Assembly (NCBI GenBank): GCA_046047495.1
Contig: JBJOHV010000097.1
Span: forward strand, 62,001 to 126,000
Source of the DNA: NORP240 sp046047495
Lineage (GTDB): Bacteria; Pseudomonadota; Gammaproteobacteria; Pseudomonadales; Pseudohongiellaceae
DNA length: 64,000 nt
Reading direction: 5' to 3'
Part shown: one piece after another, positions 55,020 to 63,774 of the stretch
Position numbering within the stretch: the stretch's first letter is position 1
Layout of the letters: each line of letters starts with the position of its first letter
Notes under the pieces: generated by a model
The model's database searches: none
What the model was told of the DNA's origin: nothing
What the model saw: only the letters and a program-made list of their open reading frames with translations
Program-made: the position numbers and the translations under genes

Positions 55020-58000
55020 ATGAACCCCGCCAGTAACCACGCAGCCACTGACGGCCAGCCGCTGGTCTCCATCATTGTCCGCACCATGAATCGCCCGGAG
55101 CTCGCCGAGGCCCTGCGCTCCATCGCCTTGCAGACCCATGCCCCGCTGGAAGTCGTTGTGGTGGATGCGTTGGGTCAAGGCCTGGATCCCGCCTTGCTGG
55201 CCGACCCGGCATATTCCCTGCGCCTGGTGTCCACCGGCAAGCCCCTGGGCCGTTCCCGAGCCGCCAATGCCGGCCTGGAGCAGAGCACGGGTGCCTACCT
55301 CATGTTCCTGGATGATGATGACTGGATCGGGGAGGACCACATTGCAAGACTCATGGAAAGGTTGCAGTCCAGTGGCGTGCAGGCAGCCTACAGCAGTGTG
55401 GCCAAGGTCAGCATCGACGGCCTGCCCACGGGCGAGGTATTCGATCGTGACTATGATCCCGTGCTGTTGCGCCGCGACAACTACATACCCATCCATGCCG
55501 TGTTGTTCTCCCAGAGCCTGGTGCAACAGGGCTGCCGGTTCGATGAGGCACTGGATGTCTACGAGGACTGGGATTTCTGGCTACAGGTTTCCCGCCTCAC
55601 GGATTTCGCACACGTCGCTGCGGTAACCGCCTTCTACCGGCAGGGCGGCGCCTCCGCCACCGCCACTGACGACCTGCGCACCCGTTTCACGCCGGGCCAC
55701 CCGCTGGCACGGGCCAGGGAACATCTATTGGATAAATGGCGCCAGGTTTGGAGCGGCAGGGAGATCAATGAGTTGCTGGGCATCATGGATGACACCGAAT
55801 TACAGCTTGCCCTGCGCAAGGACATTGCCAGGGCGGAGTCCCGCATTGGCGAGCTGGACACTGAGCTGCGCCGCCAGTTGGAAGTCAACGCTGACCAACT
55901 AAAGATCAACACAGAGCAGCTCAAGGTCAACGCAGAGCAGCTAAAGGTCGGCTGGGAACGACAGCAGACCATATATCATCTCCATACCGCCATGGACAAT
56001 CTCAGGCAGGGCCTGGAGAACCAGATCAATGCCTTGCGTACCGAAGTGGAAGCCGGTCTTGCCCGCGATCGCGATGCCCGCCAGACCCAGTGGCATCTGC
56101 AACGTCACATCGAGGAATTGCAGACCCGTATCGATACCATCTATGCCTCACCGTCGTGGCGCATAATGGGGCCTTTTCGCCGCCTGTCCCGCTTTGCCAG
56201 TCAGCGGCTGGTGTTTCCTCTCAAGGCGGCCGTGCATTTCCGCCGTTATGGCACCCGTCTGCAGCCGCCATGGCCAGCCGTGGGAGCCAAAACGGCAGAC
56301 CTGGCACCTTCAGCCTCACCGCAGCCCGCACCACCACCGGCCGATCAGGAGTCTCTCAAGACCCGCTACCGCCTCAGGGCGGAGCAGCATCTGCAGGACT
56401 TCCTGCAGCACAGTCCCGGAATCAGCTTTCCCGCCGTGGAATCCCCCCGGGTGTCCATCCTTCTTGTGTTGTACAACCAGGCACCGCTGACCCTGTTGTG
56501 TCTGGAGTCGATTCTTCAATATGCCCCCTATCCCTACGAGGTGGTGGTCATCGACAACGCCTCGGCGGATGACAGTGCTGCCATGATGGCCAAGGTGCAC
56601 AACGTTACCCTGGTGCGCAACGAGGACAACGTGGGTTTCGTGCGGGCGGTCAATCAGGGCGCCCGACTGTGCCGGGGCCAGTACACCCTGCTGCTGAACA
56701 ATGATGCCCTCCTGCACGGGGGTTCCATCGAGGCAGCCCTGGGCACCCTGGAGCAGACCCCCCGCGCCGGTGCCGTGGGAGGCCGCATCCTGTTGCTGGA
56801 CGGCGCCCTGCAGGAGGCAGGCAGCTTTATCTTCTCCGACGGCAGTTGCCTGGGCTACGGCCGCCACCAGGATCCCGAGGCGCCGGAATACATGTTCCGC
56901 CGTCCGGTGGACTATTGTTCCGGCGCCTTCCTGCTGTATTCCTCCGCGTTGTTCCGGGAGATGGGCGGCTTCGACGATGACTACGCACCGGCCTATTACG
57001 AGGATTCTGACTTCTGTGTGCGCCTGCAGGAGGCCGGACTGCAGGTGATCTACGAGCCCCGGGCCGTCATCACCCATTACGAATTCGCCAGCTCCGGGGG
57101 CCAGACCAAAGCCTCGGAGTTGCAGACACGCCACCGGGCCGTGTTGTGCCGCAAGCATGCCGATTACCTGGCCCGCCGGGTTGCGCCCCATCCGGACAAT
57201 CTGCTGCGGGCGCGCAGCGCAAATGACCACATCAATGTGCTGATGATCGACGACCGGGTTCCCCATGCGGGGCTGGGCGCCGGCTTTCCCCGCAGCAAAC
57301 AGATAGCCACCCTGCTGGCGAACGCCGAGGTGAACCTGACGTTTTACCCCTTGCAGTTCCCGGAGGATGACTGGGGCACCGTCTATGAGACGCTGCCCGC
57401 CACGGTGGAGGTCATGCTGAACCTGGGGCGCGATGGACTGGCGGGTTTCCTGGCCGCCCGACGCGACTTTTACGATGTCATCCTGGTCAGCCGGGTACAC
57501 AATATGGAGGTCCTCAGCGGCATTCTGCATCAGGATCCCAACCTGCTGGGCCGTTCCCGCCTGGTCTATGATGCCGAGGCGGTGACGGCTCCGCGCACCA
57601 TTCTGCAACGGGAATTGCGCGGCGAAGCGGTCAGCGAGGACACCAGACAACGCTTGTTACGGGAGGAGCTGGGCATGTCGGTGCTGGCCGATACGGTCAT
57701 CGCCGTTACCGCCGCCGAGTCCCGGCTCTACCATGAGCAGGGTGTGGCACGTACCGTGGTGCTGGGCCACAGCCTGCAACCCCGACCGACCCAGCGTCCC
57801 TTCCATGAGCGCAGGAACCTGCTGTTCGTCGGGGCTCTCAATGTGGAGCATTCGCCCAATGTGGACTCCCTGCTGTGGTTTGCCGTCGAGGTAATGCCCA
57901 GGCTGCGGGAAATCATTCCCGATCTGGAACTGCTGGTGGTGGGTGACAATACGGCACGCTCACTGGCTGCCATCACCACGCCCGGCATCCGGTTTCTGGG

Positions 58001-58352
58001 CCGCATCGAGTCCATCACACCCTATTACGACAGCTGCCGGGTGTTCATCGCTCCGACCCGTTTTGCCGCCGGCATTCCCCACAAGGTCCATGAGGCTGCC
58101 GCCATGGGCATACCCTGCGTTACCACCCGTCTGCTGGCCCGACAGCTGCAATGGCAGCATGACGAGGAATTGCTGAGCGCGGACAGCGGAGAAGAATTCC
58201 TCGCCGCCTGCCTGGACCTGTACCAGGATGAGACACGGTGGAGCCGGGTACGTCAGGGTGGTCTGGCGGCGGTGGCGCGGGATTGTGCACCGGACAGGTT
58301 CGCGGCGGACCTGCTGGGTATTTTCGGCCTCTCCAACACCGCCGCCGGGTAG
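55020..58352 (+). CDS. Three-domain glycosyltransferase (GT2 - coiled coil - GT2 - GT4-like)
   Basis: A 1110-residue protein without membrane segments. Domain one (about 15-240) is GT2 with the DDDD run at residues 98-101 (FLDDDDWIG). A coiled coil (about 260-375) includes near-repeats of NAEQLKV. Domain two (about 478-720) is a second GT2 (VSILLVLYNQAPLTLLCLESIL; LLLNNDALLHGG; YYEDSDFCVRLQEAG). Domain three (about 740-1105) is a GT4-like transferase (RVFIAPTRFAAGIPHKVHEAAAMGIPCV). It probably builds a repeating surface glycan with several linkages. It converges on three further glycan genes. Confidence 0.85.
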   Translation: MNPASNHAATDGQPLVSIIVRTMNRPELAEALRSIALQTHAPLEVVVVDALGQGLDPALLADPAYSLRLVSTGKPLGRSRAANAGLEQSTGAYLMFLDDDDWIGEDHIARLMERLQSSGVQAAYSSVAKVSIDGLPTGEVFDRDYDPVLLRRDNYIPIHAVLFSQSLVQQGCRFDEALDVYEDWDFWLQVSRLTDFAHVAAVTAFYRQGGASATATDDLRTRFTPGHPLARAREHLLDKWRQVWSGREINELLGIMDDTELQLALRKDIARAESRIGELDTELRRQLEVNADQLKINTEQLKVNAEQLKVGWERQQTIYHLHTAMDNLRQGLENQINALRTEVEAGLARDRDARQTQWHLQRHIEELQTRIDTIYASPSWRIMGPFRRLSRFASQRLVFPLKAAVHFRRYGTRLQPPWPAVGAKTADLAPSASPQPAPPPADQESLKTRYRLRAEQHLQDFLQHSPGISFPAVESPRVSILLVLYNQAPLTLLCLESILQYAPYPYEVVVIDNASADDSAAMMAKVHNVTLVRNEDNVGFVRAVNQGARLCRGQYTLLLNNDALLHGGSIEAALGTLEQTPRAGAVGGRILLLDGALQEAGSFIFSDGSCLGYGRHQDPEAPEYMFRRPVDYCSGAFLLYSSALFREMGGFDDDYAPAYYEDSDFCVRLQEAGLQVIYEPRAVITHYEFASSGGQTKASELQTRHRAVLCRKHADYLARRVAPHPDNLLRARSANDHINVLMIDDRVPHAGLGAGFPRSKQIATLLANAEVNLTFYPLQFPEDDWGTVYETLPATVEVMLNLGRDGLAGFLAARRDFYDVILVSRVHNMEVLSGILHQDPNLLGRSRLVYDAEAVTAPRTILQRELRGEAVSEDTRQRLLREELGMSVLADTVIAVTAAESRLYHEQGVARTVVLGHSLQPRPTQRPFHERRNLLFVGALNVEHSPNVDSLLWFAVEVMPRLREIIPDLELLVVGDNTARSLAAITTPGIRFLGRIESITPYYDSCRVFIAPTRFAAGIPHKVHEAAAMGIPCVTTRLLARQLQWQHDEELLSADSGEEFLAACLDLYQDETRWSRVRQGGLAAVARDCAPDRFAADLLGIFGLSNTAAG

Positions 58353-58365
58353 GTGGCGGAGGCAA

Positions 58366-59295
58366 CTACAAGCTGCGCACCACCCGGTAAAGCAGCTTGC
58401 GCCACAGGGCAGGCCCGCGCCCGAGGGCGCAGCCCAACCGGCAGATGCGCACCTGGCGGGCGTTCATGGCGGCGCCATGGGTAAGCAGCAGGGTCTGGCA
58501 CTGCAGGGCCAGCCGTTCAAAAATCCCGGTGTCATCGTCATCAAGGGCACGACGGATTCTGGCATCTACGGAAGTCTTCGGCATGCGCCGGCGCGCGCCC
58601 AGCGTATTTCCGCCGTGCTGCCGATAGCTGACCGTGGCCCGATCCACATAAACGGTACTGCCGTGCAGGCCTGCCATGATGGCAATCCACCAGTCATGCA
58701 TGACGGCTCCCACAGGCACCGGCACGGCCCGGCGGGCCAGCGACTCATTGCACATCAGGGTACAACCGGTGACGGCATTGGCCACCAGCACCCGGCCGAA
58801 ATTCAGCCTGGTCGGTGACAGGCCCTGGTAGCTCACCAGTGAGGGTGCCAGCTGTTCCAGATTGGCATCAACCACCCGCAGATCGGTGTGCACCAGCACG
58901 GGTCCTGCGGTTCTTTCCTCCTGTTGCTGCATCGCCCGCAGGGAAACACTGAGTTTGTCGGCATCCCATACGTCATCCTGGTCACTGAAGGCCAGGTAGG
59001 CCGGAGTCAGGCCCAAAACCTCCCGCTGTTCCAGGGCATAGTCCAGCAGACGGCCGAAGCTGCCGCAGGCGCCCCGATTGCCGATCTCATTGGGAATGAT
59101 CACCATGCGCCCGGGGTTGGCGGTGGCATAGCGTTGCAGGATGTCCCGGGTGCCGTCGCTGGAGCCATCGTCCCGCACCACGATGACCAGGTTGGCATGG
59201 TCCTGGGCCAGCAGGGAATCCAGCTGGGCCGGTAGATAGGTCTCCCCGTTGAACGTGGAGAGCAGGATGCCGATGCGGGGTTGTGGTGCCGACAT
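58366..59295 (-). CDS. GT2 glycosyltransferase
   Basis: A 309-residue soluble transferase of the rhamnosyltransferase-like GT2 group: RIGILLSTFNGETYLPAQLDSLLAQ, VVRDDGSSDGTRDIL, LAFSDQDDVWDADKL (DxD-type), and a C-terminal region with MHDWWIAIMAGLHG and YRQHGGNTLGARRR. Last gene of a minus-strand set, three bases after the previous one. Confidence 0.88.
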   Translation of the reverse strand: MSAPQPRIGILLSTFNGETYLPAQLDSLLAQDHANLVIVVRDDGSSDGTRDILQRYATANPGRMVIIPNEIGNRGACGSFGRLLDYALEQREVLGLTPAYLAFSDQDDVWDADKLSVSLRAMQQQEERTAGPVLVHTDLRVVDANLEQLAPSLVSYQGLSPTRLNFGRVLVANAVTGCTLMCNESLARRAVPVPVGAVMHDWWIAIMAGLHGSTVYVDRATVSYRQHGGNTLGARRRMPKTSVDARIRRALDDDDTGIFERLALQCQTLLLTHGAAMNARQVRICRLGCALGRGPALWRKLLYRVVRSL

Positions 59296-59298
59296 CCT

Positions 59299-60192
59299 TT
59301 ACACCAGCGACCGGGAATCGCGGATGCCGTCACGGATGCTGCGCCAGTACTGGGCTCGTTGCGGAGATGCCAGCAGCAGCCAGCAGGCCTTCAGAAAAAA
59401 CCGCGGAACATCCCGCAGCTTCCAGCCCCAGGGGGAGTACGGCTGGGAATACAGATGGACCCGATTACGGCTGGAGTAGTAACTGCGGGCCGGATTGTGC
59501 TGGGCCATCAGGCCGCGGCGTACCAGGGGATTGTCGCTGCGCTCTCCGATGGCGTGATAGATGATGGCCTGATCCGTACCCACCAGCTCATAGCCCCTGG
59601 CCCTGGCGCGAAAGCACCATTCCATGTCCACATTGTCGATGAAGTAACTGGCCTTCATCATTCCTATATCCTCCAGCACAGCCAGGGGCACAAGGGTTCC
59701 CGAGGTGATGAGAAAGTCCGCCCGGAAATGCTGCTGACTGCCGCCAAAAGGCTGATCACTGCGGGAGAACAGGCGATTGAACAGTTTGAAGCGTGTCTGG
59801 CTGCGGGTCTGGGGGTTGATGATGCGCGGCCCGATGGCCGCTATCCTGCCAGCGGTCAGTGCGCTGGCCTCGTGGTAGGCGGCCAACAGTCGACTGACGT
59901 ACTGGTCACCAAGGCTGCTGTCCTGGTCGAACAACAGGGCAAATTCATAACCTTCGTCACGGGCCTGTTCGAGTCCCAGGTTGAGTGCCGCCGCCAGGCC
60001 CAGGTTGTCCGGCAGGCGGCGCAATTCCCTGCAGCGCTCATAGACTTCGATGGAGCTGGCAAACTTGCCGGTTTTTTCCGATCCGTTGTCGATCACCACA
60101 AAATCCGTCTCACGATTGAGCTGCCCCAACAGTTTCAGCAGCGCCGTGATGTCCGGATTGAAAGTGACGACGATGGCACAGGTGCCGCTCAT
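59299..60192 (-). CDS. GT2 glycosyltransferase (RfbF/rhamnosyltransferase-like)
   Basis: A 297-residue transferase: CAIVVTFNPDITALLKLLGQL, VVIDNGSEKTG, NLGLAAALNLGLEQA, LLFDQDSSLG (DxD) and IDNVDMEWCFRARARGYEL, features of the dTDP-rhamnosyltransferase RfbF group. The start at 60192 overlaps the preceding membrane-protein stop by three bases of ATGA; the open frame upstream is antisense to that gene. Confidence 0.87.
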   Translation of the reverse strand: MSGTCAIVVTFNPDITALLKLLGQLNRETDFVVIDNGSEKTGKFASSIEVYERCRELRRLPDNLGLAAALNLGLEQARDEGYEFALLFDQDSSLGDQYVSRLLAAYHEASALTAGRIAAIGPRIINPQTRSQTRFKLFNRLFSRSDQPFGGSQQHFRADFLITSGTLVPLAVLEDIGMMKASYFIDNVDMEWCFRARARGYELVGTDQAIIYHAIGERSDNPLVRRGLMAQHNPARSYYSSRNRVHLYSQPYSPWGWKLRDVPRFFLKACWLLLASPQRAQYWRSIRDGIRDSRSLV

Positions 60193-60716
60193 GGCGTTCC
60201 GGGCTCGGTGTTGACCACCGGAGTCTCCGCGGAGAAGTTCATGGACTCGGGGCGCAACAAGGAGCGCACCAGAAAATAGAGAATGGACACCACGCCGATG
60301 AACAAACCCAACACCACGCCGCTGTCGATAATTCCGCGCCAGGGCTGGGGCAACAGGCGGACGATCAACACGAAGCAGATGATCATGGCGGTCAGACTGA
60401 TGGACAGCAGCTGGCGCCGGGGGGTGGCATGGATGTATCCCATGCAGAACAGGGGGGCCAGCAGCACGTGGGCGGGCCGGGGGTGGTTTTTCAGGTAGTT
60501 GGCCCGCACCACCAGCCGCGGCGCAAAATTGCGGTGAAATCCCCGGTATCCCTCCGCCCAGATCATGTAGGGCACGAACAGCAGCAGCGCCGCCCACTGC
60601 ATCGCGGTCAGGGAATGGCCCACCAGTTCGAACGCCATGGGTGACAATCTCACAATGGCCGCCAGCAGCAGGGTCAATACACCGCCGATACCCCAGACAT
60701 ACCCTATAAATCGCAA
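60189..60716 (-). CDS. Hypothetical integral membrane protein of the glycan cluster
   Basis: I do not recognise a family. The 175-residue product has about four or five membrane segments (near 4-20, 40-55, 88-100, 105-120, 133-150), a cytosolic-type basic stretch around 58-78 (YRGFHRNFAPRL) and an ordinary C-terminal tail. It is first in a three-gene minus-strand set with two glycosyltransferases, so a role in surface-glycan export or lipid-carrier handling is possible but unproven. Confidence 0.6.
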   Translation of the reverse strand: MRFIGYVWGIGGVLTLLLAAIVRLSPMAFELVGHSLTAMQWAALLLFVPYMIWAEGYRGFHRNFAPRLVVRANYLKNHPRPAHVLLAPLFCMGYIHATPRRQLLSISLTAMIICFVLIVRLLPQPWRGIIDSGVVLGLFIGVVSILYFLVRSLLRPESMNFSAETPVVNTEPGTP

Positions 60717-60747
60717 AGTGTCGCCTCTGAACCAGGAAAAGCGGCCT

Positions 60748-60753
60748 ATTATA
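60748..60753 (-). promoter_or_regulatory. Candidate -10 box for the minus-strand glycan genes
   Basis: Perfect TATAAT on the minus strand, 31 bases before the membrane-protein start, in the region divergent from gshB. The -35 is unclear. Confidence 0.4.
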
Positions 60754-60824
60754 GCGGCTTGCGCCCTGATTTTGCGCTATGATCAGCGGCGATTACCCGC
60801 CCCGGATTTTGCAGACAGGTTCCT

Positions 60825-61784
60825 ATGAGTATCAAGCTCGGCATCGTGATGGACCCCATCGAGGACATCAATTTCAAGAAGGATTCCAGCCTGGCCATGC
60901 TGTTGGCCGCCCAGCATCGGGGCTGGAAACTGCATTACATGCTGCAGACCGACCTGTACATGGAAAGCGGCATCAGCAAGGCCATGATGCGGGAGTTGAC
61001 CGTGCGGGACGATCCCTATGCCTGGTTCGAATATGGCGCCAGCCTGGACATGGCCCTGGGTGAGCTGGATGTCATCCTGATGCGCAAGGACCCGCCCTTC
61101 GACAACCACTATATTTATTCCACCTACCTGCTGGAACAGGCCCAGCAATCCGGCACCCTGGTGGTGAATCGCCCCCAGAGCCTGCGGGACTGTAACGAGA
61201 AGCTGTTCGCCGCCCAGTTCCCCCAGTGTTGTCCGCCGTTCCTGGTCACCTGCTCGGCGCAGAAACTCAGGGAATTCCACCGCCAGAACGGGGACGTGAT
61301 CTTCAAACCCCTGGACGGCATGGGGGGTACGGCCATCTTCCGTCTCAGACAGGACGATCCCAATGTCAGCGTCATCATCGAGGTAATCACCCAGCGGGGC
61401 AGCAACCAGATCATGGCCCAGAAATACATTCCGGAGATCGTCAAGGGGGACAAACGCATCCTGCTGATCGACGGCAAGCCCGTGCCCTATGCCCTCGCCC
61501 GGGTACCGGCGGTGGGTGAATCCCGCGGCAATCTGGCGGCTGGCGGCAGTGGTATCGCCCAGCCCCTCAGCGATCGGGATCGCTGGATCTGTGAGCAGGT
61601 GGGTCCTGCCGTGAAGGCGCGCGGCCTCCTTTTTGTCGGGCTCGACGTGATCGGTGATTACCTCACCGAGATCAACGTCACCAGTCCCACCTGCATCCGT
61701 GAGATCAACGCCGCCTATGACCTTGATATCGCGGGAGACCTGATGGACTGCATAGAAAGCAAACTCGACAGCGGAATCGAATGA
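60825..61784 (+). CDS. gshB: Glutathione synthetase
   Basis: GshB joins gamma-glutamylcysteine and glycine with ATP. The 319-residue ATP-grasp enzyme has KLGIVMDPIEDINFKKDSS, VVNRPQSLRDCNEKLF, DVIFKPLDGMGGTAIF and YLTEINVTSPTCIREI. The 3' end overlaps the TonB-like gene by four bases. It completes the glutathione pathway started by gshA at 28 kb. The gshB-tonB-algH-ruvX order matches pseudomonads. Confidence 0.97.
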   Translation: MSIKLGIVMDPIEDINFKKDSSLAMLLAAQHRGWKLHYMLQTDLYMESGISKAMMRELTVRDDPYAWFEYGASLDMALGELDVILMRKDPPFDNHYIYSTYLLEQAQQSGTLVVNRPQSLRDCNEKLFAAQFPQCCPPFLVTCSAQKLREFHRQNGDVIFKPLDGMGGTAIFRLRQDDPNVSVIIEVITQRGSNQIMAQKYIPEIVKGDKRILLIDGKPVPYALARVPAVGESRGNLAAGGSGIAQPLSDRDRWICEQVGPAVKARGLLFVGLDVIGDYLTEINVTSPTCIREINAAYDLDIAGDLMDCIESKLDSGIE

Positions 61785-62680
61785 CACGTCAGGCACAGGA
61801 CTCCCCCCGCGCTCCCGCACCGGTGGATGCCAACACCGAGCGCTTCGGCTTTACCGTATTCCTGTCCGCCTGTGTCCATGCCATCCTGATCCTGGGTGTG
61901 GGATTTTCCTATCTGGAGGAGATGACCAGCTCCCCCACCATGGAAATCACCCTTGCCCAGTACCGCAGTGAGGAACGGCCTGAGGATGCGGATTTTCTCG
62001 CCCAGGAGAATCAGGCAGGCAGCGGTACCCTCGATGAGCGGGCGGCACCCAGTACACCTTTCGAGGCGGAGCTGCAGGACAACGTCATACAGGAGGTCAA
62101 CCCCCAGCCCCAGGCCCGGGTTTTCACCCAAATCGACCAGCAGGACATCGCGGTGCTGACCGCCCTGCAGGCGGAGGACCAGCAGCAACAGCAGGTGGAG
62201 GAGGAGATGCCCGACACCGAAACCCCGGAAGCCGAACAAACCAGCCAGGATGAGCTGAGCGTGGCAATTGCCAGCCTGCAGGCCCAGCTCGATCTGCAAC
62301 GCCAGGCCTACGCACGCCGCCCGCGACGCTACACGATTTCCTCAGCCTCCACCCAAAAGAGCCATGACGCACTTTATCTGGACAGCTGGCGCAAGCGGAT
62401 CGAGTCGGTGGGCAACCTTAATTATCCGATGCGGGCCAGGCAGGAGCAGATTTTTGGCAGCCTGCGCATGCTGGTGGCCATTCTGCCGGACGGTACCGTG
62501 GATGAGATCCGCATTCTCCGCTCATCGGAAAGCAGTGTGCTTGACCAGGCCGCCATCGATATCGTAAAACTGGCCGCGCCCTTCGAGGCCTTTCCCGAGG
62601 AGTTGCGGGGCCAGGTGGACATTCTTGAAATCATCCGAACCTGGCGCTTCCATGAAGGCTCGGCTTTCACCAGCGAGTGA
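61781..62680 (+). CDS. TonB-family energy transducer
   Basis: A 299-residue protein with one N-terminal membrane anchor (about 24-44), a periplasmic Gln/Glu-rich spacer (about 70-190) and a C-terminal TonB domain (about 215-295; LNYPMRARQEQIFGSLRMLVAILPDGTVDEIRIL). It could energise TonB-dependent receptors such as the one at 14.5-17.7 kb, but no exbB or exbD is nearby. Coupled to gshB by a four-base overlap. Confidence 0.88.
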   Translation: MTRQAQDSPRAPAPVDANTERFGFTVFLSACVHAILILGVGFSYLEEMTSSPTMEITLAQYRSEERPEDADFLAQENQAGSGTLDERAAPSTPFEAELQDNVIQEVNPQPQARVFTQIDQQDIAVLTALQAEDQQQQQVEEEMPDTETPEAEQTSQDELSVAIASLQAQLDLQRQAYARRPRRYTISSASTQKSHDALYLDSWRKRIESVGNLNYPMRARQEQIFGSLRMLVAILPDGTVDEIRILRSSESSVLDQAAIDIVKLAAPFEAFPEELRGQVDILEIIRTWRFHEGSAFTSE

Positions 62681-62704
62681 CCGGGGCAAGGAACCCAACC
62701 CATC

Positions 62705-63283
62705 ATGACTGACTTTCAAAGCCCCAGCTCACTGGAAAACCAGTTCCTGATTGCCATGCCGCAATTGCAGGATCCCTATTTCGCCAACAGCGTCACCCTG
62801 CTGTGGAAGCACAACGAGCAGGGCGCCCTGGGTATCGTCATCAACAAGCCCATGACCACCACGGTGGCGGATATCTTCAAGGAACTGGACATCGAATGCA
62901 GCGTGGATATGAGGCAGTTTCACGACAAGAAGGTGCTGGCCGGCGGTCCCGTTGAACGGGACAAGGGTTTCATCATTCACGATGCGGCACAGGCCTGGGA
63001 GTCCTCCATCACCATCTCGCCCCGGCTGAGCATCTGCACATCGCGGCAGATTCTGCAGGACATCGCCGATGGCAAGGGACCACCCCATTATCTGGTGGCG
63101 CTCGGCTGCGCCGGTTGGGATGCCGGTCAACTGGAAAGGGAAATCACCGAGAATGCCTGGCTCACGGCCCCCGTGGACCAGGACCTGGTGTTTTCCGAGG
63201 ATTATCATAACAAGGCAACGGCCGCCGCCGCGTTGCTGGGCATCAATCTGCGGCACATGCCCCCTGCCGCCGGTCATTCCTGA
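62705..63283 (+). CDS. algH: YqgE/AlgH family protein
   Basis: A 192-residue cytosolic protein of the UPF0301 family (LENQFLIAMPQLQDPYFANSVTLL, GALGIVINKPM, VLAGGPVERDKGFIIHD, ALGCAGWDAGQLEREI). The family is named for an alginate-regulation phenotype in Pseudomonas; its biochemical role is undefined. It precedes ruvX, as in most gammaproteobacteria. Confidence 0.94.
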   Translation: MTDFQSPSSLENQFLIAMPQLQDPYFANSVTLLWKHNEQGALGIVINKPMTTTVADIFKELDIECSVDMRQFHDKKVLAGGPVERDKGFIIHDAAQAWESSITISPRLSICTSRQILQDIADGKGPPHYLVALGCAGWDAGQLEREITENAWLTAPVDQDLVFSEDYHNKATAAAALLGINLRHMPPAAGHS

Positions 63284-63311
63284 TGTGCCACCTGGCACCG
63301 GTCTTGGGCCC

Positions 63312-63767
63312 GTGAGTCTGCCCGGTTTTCCTTCCTCTGCCGAGTTCGCCTCCAGACCGTTTACGGCCATGGCCTTCGACTTTGGCACCCAGCGCATAGG
63401 CACTGCCTACGGTCAGAGTCTGACCGGCACGGCCCAGGCCCTGCCCGTCATCCGTGCCAGGGACGGCATACCCGACTGGGCTGCACTGGAGGCGCTGATC
63501 AAGAAGTGGCAACCGGCACTGCTGGTGGTGGGTGTGCCGCGCAATCTCGATGATACCCAGACCGAACTGACCCGCCGGGCCGAGAAATTCGCCCGGCGTC
63601 TGGAAGGCCGTCTGCACCTGCCCTGTTATGGTATCGACGAACGGCTGAGCTCAGTCGCGGCGGAGGAATTGAGCGAGCGGGGAACGAGTCGGGCAGCCAT
63701 CGACAGCCTGGCTGCCCAGGTCATCCTTGAAACCTGGTTCAGCGAATTGATCCGCCAGCGGCAATGA
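63312..63767 (+). CDS. ruvX: Holliday junction resolvase-like protein RuvX/YqgF
   Basis: An RNase H-fold protein linked to 16S rRNA 5' processing. It shows AFDFGTQRIGTAYGQ (first acidic motif), LLVVGVPRNLDDTQTELTRRAEKFA and the DERLSSVAAEE segment with the later Asp of AAIDSLAAQVILE. The start is uncertain: GTG 63312 gives 151 residues, ATG 63369 gives 132 but cuts into the first strand, and GTG 63285 is also in frame. It converges on pilT with seven bases between stops. Confidence 0.85.
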   Translation: MSLPGFPSSAEFASRPFTAMAFDFGTQRIGTAYGQSLTGTAQALPVIRARDGIPDWAALEALIKKWQPALLVVGVPRNLDDTQTELTRRAEKFARRLEGRLHLPCYGIDERLSSVAAEELSERGTSRAAIDSLAAQVILETWFSELIRQRQ

Positions 63768-63774
63768 AACCGGC

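Noticed and set aside
56316..57650. Long open frame (444 codons) antisense to the large glycosyltransferase
   Set aside because: The glycosyltransferase frame has clear conserved motifs throughout; the opposite frame has none.
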